In this document: in pieces, positions 1-4,704 of the stretch | Position numbering within the stretch: the stretch's first letter is position 1 | Layout of the letters: each line of letters starts with the position of its first letter | Assembly (NCBI GenBank): GCA_946613955.1 | Contig: CAMOGC010000066.1 | Coordinates: 1 to 8,436 of the forward strand | From: an uncultured Clostridia bacterium | GTDB taxonomy: Bacteria > Bacillota_A > Clostridia > Christensenellales > Aristaeellaceae | Direction: 5' to 3' | DNA length: 8,436 nt | Translations under genes and position numbers: made by a program | The notes under the pieces: generated by a model | Seen by the model: the letters and a program-made list of their open reading frames with translations, nothing else | What the model was told of the DNA's origin: nothing | Databases searched by the model: none

Positions 1-1275
1 CTTCTCCTTCATCCGGGCGTTAAAGGCGATGGCAAAGCCCGCGGAGCAGGCCAGAAAGACCAGCGTTCCCAGCACCAGCGCCCCCTCCATCATCCTGTTC
101 AGCCGCAGATTCGCCAGGCGGCACAGGCAAATGAAGCAAATCATATGGCCCGACAGCGTGTCGAAATAATTGACTCCCGCGCATTTGCGGATCCGGATCA
201 GGGACACCGCGTTGCTGATCATGATCACCAGCGCGTTGAGAATGATGCCCACCAGCAGCGGCGCCAGATGAGCGTCCTGGGAGGTCAGATGCCCGACCAC
301 GCAGATGTCCGTAATCAGCCCCAGGGCGTGGGAAAACAGGGAGGACACCCGATTGGAGGCGCTGTAGGCGTTGGAGACGACGGCGTTAAACAGAATGCGC
401 AGCCCCTGGCTGACGGCATAGAGCACCAGCAGCGCCGTCGGATTGGAAAGGCCCACCATCACCAGCAGCGGAACCAGCAGCACCAGCCGGATCAGATTGC
501 AGAAAAACAGGATCGTCCGCCGGACCGGGGTACTTTTTTCCTCTTTTTCCACGCCCCGGCTCAGGGCGGCCATCTCCCGGATGCGCGCGTTGAGCGAATC
601 CGAAACCCGCTCGGTTTCCTCCCGCATGGATTCCGCCTCCGGGTTATAGATCTCCGGCTCGCCCAGCCGGATCTGATGATGCTGCTCGTCGATATAGCAG
701 GGATAGAATTTCAGATCCTTCCCCGTCTTCCGCTGATACACCCGGCCCAGGGTGGCAAAGCCGGAAAAGAAGGGGGTCACGGAGGTCAGGGAATACTCCG
801 GAAAGCCCGTTTCCGGGAAGATCAGGATGTTGTTTCCAGCCTCGAGCGCGGCGACGCTCTTGCGCATGGTGGTCAGCAGCTTTCCGGGATTGTTCCGGTC
901 CACCGGGATGCAGCCGAACTGTTTCAGCAGGCCGCAGGAAAAGTGCCCCAGCAGTGTAGCGATCCTTTCCCTTATTCTTTTGCCCAGGAACGGGAAGGTT
1001 TTGTTTACGCCCGGGCGGCAGGTTTCGATGGCGGTCTCCGGCGTAATGATGTCCTCGTTCATCCACACCGCCGACACCAGCGGCATGGACAGAATAAAGC
1101 TGACGGGGCCGAAAACATCGTAATGGTTGGCGATAAAAACGACCGGCTCCTCGCTCTTCTTCAGCTCCTCCGGCAGATTTACCCTGCAGTGAAAATAGGG
1201 ATACAGGATCCGGTACAGCCATCGCGCGGCCGCGTTCTGGAACCCCGGCCGATGTCTCATTCTTACCTTTTTCAT
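1..1275 (-). CDS. PlsC-like lysophospholipid acyltransferase fused to multi-pass membrane domain (C-terminus cut by window edge)
   Basis: I translated this frame by hand: 425 codons without a stop, running off the left edge. Residues about 40-215 resemble the glycerolipid acyltransferase (PlsC/LPLAT) fold: NHYDVFGP (50-57) sits where the NHxxxxD motif belongs, GCIPVDR (121-127) matches the substrate-binding block, and FPETGF (153-158) matches the FPEG block. Members transfer an acyl chain to a lysophospholipid or similar acceptor at the inner membrane face. The canonical Asp five residues after His51 is Gly56; an Asp lies at +2 instead. From about 254 the protein becomes hydrophobic, with roughly five predicted membrane segments (near 254-276, 278-298, 336-360, 376-388, 398-418); I do not recognise this domain. 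The first ATG (1275) lies 5 bases after the upstream stop and has GGAA 8 bases before it; an in-frame ATG at 1260 is the alternative. It is probably the third gene of the leftward operon. Acyltransferase assignment is fairly sure; substrate unknown. Confidence 0.8.
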   Translation of the reverse strand, partial: MKKVRMRHRPGFQNAAARWLYRILYPYFHCRVNLPEELKKSEEPVVFIANHYDVFGPVSFILSMPLVSAVWMNEDIITPETAIETCRPGVNKTFPFLGKRIRERIATLLGHFSCGLLKQFGCIPVDRNNPGKLLTTMRKSVAALEAGNNILIFPETGFPEYSLTSVTPFFSGFATLGRVYQRKTGKDLKFYPCYIDEQHHQIRLGEPEIYNPEAESMREETERVSDSLNARIREMAALSRGVEKEEKSTPVRRTILFFCNLIRLVLLVPLLVMVGLSNPTALLVLYAVSQGLRILFNAVVSNAYSASNRVSSLFSHALGLITDICVVGHLTSQDAHLAPLLVGIILNALVIMISNAVSLIRIRKCAGVNYFDTLSGHMICFICLCRLANLRLNRMMEGALVLGTLVFLACSAGFAIAFNARMKEK

Positions 1276-1280
1276 GTCGT

Positions 1281-2642
1281 TTATTCCTGATTCTGCAGTT
1301 CCGGCGCGGTCAGATCCGCGTACCCGGTGGTCAAAAAGCTTTCCGGCAGGGAGGGATACGGCGCCTTGTTCTTGGGCTTGGGGTAGTTGTTGTAATACAT
1401 CTTGGCCCAGACCCGCTGTTTCCCCTCCTCGTCCTCGATGGGGCAGGGGCGGAAATCGTGATCCTGGTGCATTTTGAAGGGATAGCAGAACAGCTCCCGC
1501 GCGGTCATGCTGCCGTCCGGGTGAATGTCATAGACCACCTGAACCACCGCCGTATCCGCGTCCTTGGGGGAGGAGTTGGCCCCGAAGGTAAAGTTGCTCA
1601 TGCCGTAGAGGATGACCTTGTTCTTGTAATACCGGATCATCTGGCAGGTATGGGACCCGTGGCCGAAAACCATGTCGAACCCCGCGTCGATGAGCTTGCG
1701 CCCGTAGGCCTGGTTCGCGTCCAGATAGTAGTAGGTTTCCCGCCCCCAGTGAGCCGAGGCCACCACAAACGTGCATCCCTCCGCCCGCAGCTGTTCCATC
1801 CCCTGGACGTATTTTTTCAGCTTCGCGTCGTTCATCGGGTAGGTATAGCCCACAAAGCCCACCTTCACGCCCTTGACCGTCGTCGACCAGGTGTGCTCGT
1901 CATAGAAGGAGCCGACGCCGTATCGGGCCAGGTTCTCGGCGGTATTCTGCTGGCCCTTGCCGCGGAAGTCCTTGCCGTGGTTGTTGGCCAGGTTGCAGAC
2001 GTCCACGTTGCCCAGGGCGAAAACCTCGGCGAACTCCGGCGGGCCGATCAGGTTCATCTTCGGCTTGACCGCGCTCAGCCCCTTCTTGTCCGACAGCACC
2101 CCCTCGCAGTTGGCCACCGTCAGATCGTCCCTGGCGAACATGTCCGCCACCGCGCTGAAGGGATAGTCCAGCCCCTTCTGCCGGATGAAGCGGGTATAGC
2201 CGCTTTCCGTGCTGTATCCGTCGGTCACGTCGCCCCCGACGGTGCAGTCCCCGATAAAGGAGAATGTAAAGGTTTCCCCGGCCGAAGGCGCCGCCTCCGC
2301 AGCTGCTTCCGTTTCAGACACGCCGGCTTCCGTCATATGATTCGCCGGCACCTCTTCCACGGAAGGAGTGGATGTCTCCAAAGCCTCCTCCGCAGGTACG
2401 CTGAGGGGCTCCAAAGGTTCCTCTTCCGTAGGAACATCGTCATTTTCCGAAACAGCCCCCGCGGGCAAAGCGGAAATGCCCACGGTCCCCGGGACTTCCG
2501 CCAGGCACCCCGCCGCCAGGATCAGGCAGAGCAGCAGGCACAGCAGCCCCGCTCCCCTTCGGCCGATTTCCTTTCTCATTGTTTTCCCCATTTCTGTCCG
2601 CCTGGCCGCCCTGTACGGCGTCCTTTCCGTCCTTTTGATCAT
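1281..2642 (-). CDS. CapA-family (poly-gamma-glutamate capsule type) metallophosphoesterase-like lipoprotein
   Basis: This gene encodes 453 residues from the ATG at 2642. A hydrophobic segment ending ILAAGC (41-46) is a lipobox, predicting lipidation at Cys46 and anchoring outside the membrane. An acidic Glu/Ala/Pro-rich tether covers about 50-123. The rest matches the CapA/PGA_cap family: GDCTVGGD (131-138), NCEG (178-181), NLANNHG (217-223), SAHWGRE (296-302), GHGSH (327-331) and ILYGMSNFTFG (344-354), the usual order of metal-binding motifs in its calcineurin-like fold. B. anthracis CapA takes part in poly-gamma-glutamate capsule export, but many homologues lie outside capsule loci and lack a defined reaction; no capBC genes are visible here. 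The start is uncertain: 2642 has GGAG with 6-base spacing but gives an unusually long Arg-rich stretch before the signal; ATGs at 2591 and 2579 would give a normal lipoprotein signal. It follows the secreted Cys protein by 61 bases and precedes the acyltransferase by 5. Confidence 0.9.
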   Translation of the reverse strand: MIKRTERTPYRAARRTEMGKTMRKEIGRRGAGLLCLLLCLILAAGCLAEVPGTVGISALPAGAVSENDDVPTEEEPLEPLSVPAEEALETSTPSVEEVPANHMTEAGVSETEAAAEAAPSAGETFTFSFIGDCTVGGDVTDGYSTESGYTRFIRQKGLDYPFSAVADMFARDDLTVANCEGVLSDKKGLSAVKPKMNLIGPPEFAEVFALGNVDVCNLANNHGKDFRGKGQQNTAENLARYGVGSFYDEHTWSTTVKGVKVGFVGYTYPMNDAKLKKYVQGMEQLRAEGCTFVVASAHWGRETYYYLDANQAYGRKLIDAGFDMVFGHGSHTCQMIRYYKNKVILYGMSNFTFGANSSPKDADTAVVQVVYDIHPDGSMTARELFCYPFKMHQDHDFRPCPIEDEEGKQRVWAKMYYNNYPKPKNKAPYPSLPESFLTTGYADLTAPELQNQE

Positions 2643-2703
2643 CCTGCGCTCCGGAGAGAGGATTCTCCCCGCTCTTCCGTTTTCCCGAAATCCGGCCTTT
2701 CGC

Positions 2704-3567
2704 TCATTCCTTCGGCCCGGCGCCCTCGGCGTAAACGATGTCCTCCCGCAGGCGGTACATCGTGGCGCCCCGGCCCTTATGGCAGAAGGCCTTCGCCCAC
2801 CATTCCACGCTTTTGACCTCGTCGTACTGAACCACGCCGTAGCGGATGCCCTTGATCTTTCCGCCCCGCATGTTGCTGTCCAGCCAGTGGATCTCGTCCG
2901 TTTCCGGATCGTATCCCATCAGGATGGCGCTGTGGGCCCCGATGCCGTATTCATACTGGGCGGACATCTGGAAGAAATCCCCGGGCTGGGCCTGGCGCAT
3001 GAATTCCTTCGCCCTTTCCAGGTTTTCCTCCTTCGACAGGCCGCTGTCATAGATGAACTGGGCCCCCACGACGAAGGGATTTCCCTTCTCCGCCGGAACC
3101 TCCTCCCAGAGGAAGCCGTATTTGTAGGGCTTGCATTTGTCCGCCGGCAGGTTGTTGGGGATGACCAGCGTCGTCTCCGGAAACTCGGCCATGCGGAAAT
3201 CCTTGCGGTTATCCTTAAAAAGCCGGACCGTGTAGTTCTTGCAGACGTAATCGTCCCCCTTGTAGTGGGCGCGCTTCCGTTTGCCCCCGGCGTCCTCGTA
3301 CAGCTTCTTCCCGGTGGCGATGATCCGGCGGATAAAATCCTCCCGGGCCGGGGATGTATGCGTCTCTTCGGCCGGGATCGGCGTTTCTTCTGCCGGGGGC
3401 GGCGTTTCCGTTCCAGAGGGAAGCGGGATTTCCTCCCCCTTCTCGTCCAGCAGCACGTCCTCCACGACCTCGCCGATCTCCAGATCCTCCGCGTCCTCCG
3501 CGTATACGGCGGCCGCCGCCATGACCAGGCAGATCAGCAGGATCCATCCCCTTCTGAGCCAGCTCAT
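2704..3567 (-). CDS. Secreted protein of unknown function with possible NlpC/CHAP-like Cys-His-Asp site
   Basis: This 287-residue protein starts with an Sec signal peptide (MSWLRR, hydrophobic core, likely cleavage after AVYA at 23). An acidic stretch and a Pro/Glu/Thr linker with the repeated unit PAEET (about 24-75) act as a tether. I do not recognise the family by name. The folded part (about 76-280) contains YVCKNY (Cys109), QPGDFF (194-199), GAHSAILMGY (His212) and IHWLDSN (Asp230). The order Cys, Pro-Gly-Asp, His, polar residue resembles papain-fold NlpC/P60 and CHAP enzymes that cut peptidoglycan or amide bonds; the roughly 100 residues between Cys and His exceed the usual spacing, so an insertion or a different family is possible. 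Cys145 and Cys262 are further cysteines. It is the first gene after a strong promoter and probably leads the operon with the CapA-like and acyltransferase genes. AGGAAG lies 11 bases before the ATG, a rather long spacing. The gene is convincing; enzyme activity is inference. Confidence 0.85.
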   Translation of the reverse strand: MSWLRRGWILLICLVMAAAAVYAEDAEDLEIGEVVEDVLLDEKGEEIPLPSGTETPPPAEETPIPAEETHTSPAREDFIRRIIATGKKLYEDAGGKRKRAHYKGDDYVCKNYTVRLFKDNRKDFRMAEFPETTLVIPNNLPADKCKPYKYGFLWEEVPAEKGNPFVVGAQFIYDSGLSKEENLERAKEFMRQAQPGDFFQMSAQYEYGIGAHSAILMGYDPETDEIHWLDSNMRGGKIKGIRYGVVQYDEVKSVEWWAKAFCHKGRGATMYRLREDIVYAEGAGPKE

Positions 3568-3619
3568 CCCTGTCTTATCTTCCTTTCCGTCCCGGGCGCG
3601 TCCATCTCTTCCGTATCTC

Positions 3620-3634
3620 CCGGACGCTGTCCGG
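3620..3634 (-). other. Small perfect hairpin in the leader of the envelope operon
   Basis: The inverted repeat CCGGAC-AGC-GTCCGG forms a 6-bp stem with a 3-base loop, read here on the minus strand. It would lie about 35 bases into the leader predicted from the promoter at 3675-3703. There is no following T-run, so it is not an intrinsic terminator. It may just reflect GC-rich sequence, or it may stabilise the mRNA 5' end. Confidence 0.35.
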
Positions 3635-3674
3635 CGTTCCTTCCACTCTCACCTGGAGCCAATCTCCGCCCGGC

Positions 3675-3703
3675 ATTATACCATAGGGTTTTTCCCGCCG
3701 CAA
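3675..3703 (-). promoter_or_regulatory. Extended -10 sigma-70/A promoter for the leftward envelope operon
   Basis: On the minus strand a TTGCGG -35 box (3698-3703) is separated by exactly 17 bases from a perfect TATAAT -10 box (3675-3680), which is preceded by TGG, the extended -10 (TGn) element. The predicted transcript starts near 3668 and has a leader of about 100 bases before the ATG at 3567. The AT-rich -10 stands out in very GC-rich surroundings. No operator repeat around it was recognised. Confidence 0.75.
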
Positions 3704-3894
3704 GCGAAAGACCGTGCGTCCCGGACGATCGCCCCGGGCGCGCGTCGGGGTCTCTGGATGGACGGAGCCAGGAACGGCGCCGCGCTTTCTTCCGGCCGGC
3801 GGATGCTTCCAGGCGAGGAAGGCATTGGCCTCCCGGAGGCGGCCCAGGTGCCTCGGCAATACGGAGAAAAACCAGAGGCAGCCCGGAGAAAGGA
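3704..3894. other. GC-rich stretch between divergent promoters, no gene recognised
   Basis: Together with the two leaders, this is part of the 432-base gap between the divergent coding regions (3568-3999). Open frames cross it on both strands, but their translations are Arg/Pro/Gly-rich and resemble no protein I know. It holds a short inverted repeat, GCCTC-CCG-GAGGC (3828-3840), and a CCGGCCGG palindrome near 3792-3799. No cobalamin-riboswitch B12 box and no SAM-riboswitch core could be found. It may hold regulator sites, but none is recognisable by eye. Confidence 0.4.
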
Positions 3895-3923
3895 TTGAAT
3901 TTCACTTTCGCCTGTGCTACGCT
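3895..3923 (+). promoter_or_regulatory. Probable extended -10 promoter for the activation protein-metH operon
   Basis: A TTGAAT -35 box (3895-3900) lies 17 bases before TACGCT (3918-3923), which is preceded by TGC, an extended -10 element. The -10 hexamer is only moderately close to TATAAT, but spacing and TGn support it. Transcription would start near 3930, giving a leader of about 70 bases before the ATG at 4000. That leader has room for no known SAM or cobalamin riboswitch. Confidence 0.55.
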
Positions 3924-3999
3924 GTCCAGGTGGCGGATGATTCCCGCAAAATGGAACCCGTAAACAGCTCTGAAAACAGCCCGATGAAAGGAGACCCCC

Positions 4000-4704
4000 A
4001 TGGAAGCCAGGATAACCGCCATTTCCCATCCGGAAGCCCTGCGCTACCTGGGCGTTCGGGGCGAGGCGCCGCCGGAGCTGCTCGCGGCCCTGCCGCCCCT
4101 GGAAAAGGAGCTGCTTTCCGTGGTCCGGCCCCGGGCGGTCTGGCGAATCTTTTCCCTCCTGCCGGACGGAACCCTGGAGGGAACCGCCTTTCGCCCGGAG
4201 GGGCAGGATCTGAAAAAGCTTTTTGCCGGATGCGGCCGGGCGGTGCTCCTGGCCGCCACCCTCGGCGCCGGCGCCGACGACCTGATCCGCAGGCGCCAGT
4301 CCCGGGACATGGCTTCCGCCGTCATCCTGGATGCGCTCTGCGGCGCCGCCATTGAAAACGTCTGCGATAATCTTTGCGAAGACCTGGCGGAGGCCCTTTC
4401 CCCCGCCCGTCTGACGCCCCGCTTCAGCCCCGGCTACGGGGATTTTCCCCTTTCCCAGCAGGCGGCCCTCTGCGCCGTCCTGAACGCGGAGCGGCGCATC
4501 GGCCTGACCCTGACCCCCGGCGGGCTGCTGCTTCCCCAGAAATCCGTGACCGCCGTGATCGGCGTATCCGACGCTCCCGCCGCCCGCGGTCGCGTCTCTG
4601 CGGAAAATCCCCCCGGGCCGGAAGCATCAGGCGGGTGCGCTTCCTGTTCCATGTATGCACACTGCTCTTTCCGAAGGGAGGGCTCATCCTGTGGAAAACC
4701 ATGA
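4000..4704 (+). CDS. Stand-alone cobalamin-dependent methionine synthase activation-domain protein
   Basis: The 234-residue product corresponds to the C-terminal reactivation module of MetH (AdoMet-binding, Met_synt_B12 activation family) as a separate protein. Supporting motifs are RFSPGYGDFPLS (144-155), the IGLTLTPGGLLLPQKSV stretch (170-186) and TAVIG following it; the RxSPGYG block is the AdoMet-binding signature. In the whole enzyme this module supplies AdoMet so that oxidised cob(II)alamin, reduced by one electron, is remethylated. The C-terminus carries Cys213, Cys216, Cys222 and Cys231, with a CxxC start and an Arg-rich end, absent from the E. coli module as I recall; it could bind a metal or Fe-S centre, but this is inference. 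AAAGGAG with 6-base spacing supports the ATG. The last 14 bases overlap metH, which lacks this module, so the two proteins very probably work as partners made by coupled translation. No membrane segment or signal is visible; a cytosolic protein is expected. Confidence 0.9.
   Translation: MEARITAISHPEALRYLGVRGEAPPELLAALPPLEKELLSVVRPRAVWRIFSLLPDGTLEGTAFRPEGQDLKKLFAGCGRAVLLAATLGAGADDLIRRRQSRDMASAVILDALCGAAIENVCDNLCEDLAEALSPARLTPRFSPGYGDFPLSQQAALCAVLNAERRIGLTLTPGGLLLPQKSVTAVIGVSDAPAARGRVSAENPPGPEASGGCASCSMYAHCSFRREGSSCGKP
4676..4682 (+). promoter_or_regulatory. Ribosome binding site that fixes the metH start at GTG 4691
   Basis: GGGAGGG lies 8 bases before a GTG at 4691, inside the end of the upstream gene. 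An in-frame ATG at 4655 would add 12 residues but has no purine-rich site before it, and homologues begin close to the conserved LLDGGMGT block, which favours the GTG. Confidence 0.7.

Noticed and set aside
145..1290. 381-residue plus-strand open frame
   Set aside because: It is antisense to the acyltransferase frame, which is open for 425 codons and has family motifs; the plus translation is Gln/His/Arg-rich with none.
1458..2816. 452-residue plus-strand open frame
   Set aside because: It lies opposite the CapA-family gene, whose motifs are clear, and its translation looks like shadow sequence rich in His, Arg and Gly.
3575..3676. Possible 33-residue gene or leader peptide on the minus strand, ending 7 bases before the secreted protein gene
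   Set aside because: Its ATG overlaps the -10 box of the promoter, so the main transcript would not contain it. GTG starts further in are possible, but no clear ribosome binding site supports them.
2368..3963. 531-residue plus-strand open frame
   Set aside because: It runs opposite the CapA-like and secreted genes and through the intergenic region. Its composition is Arg/Pro/Ser-rich with no recognisable domain.
3961..3999. Resemblance of GCCCGATGAAA to part of the SAM-I riboswitch core
   Set aside because: The surrounding kink-turn, the AGAGGTGGAG-like segment, the GGCAACC segment and the pairing stems are all missing, and it runs straight into the ribosome binding site.
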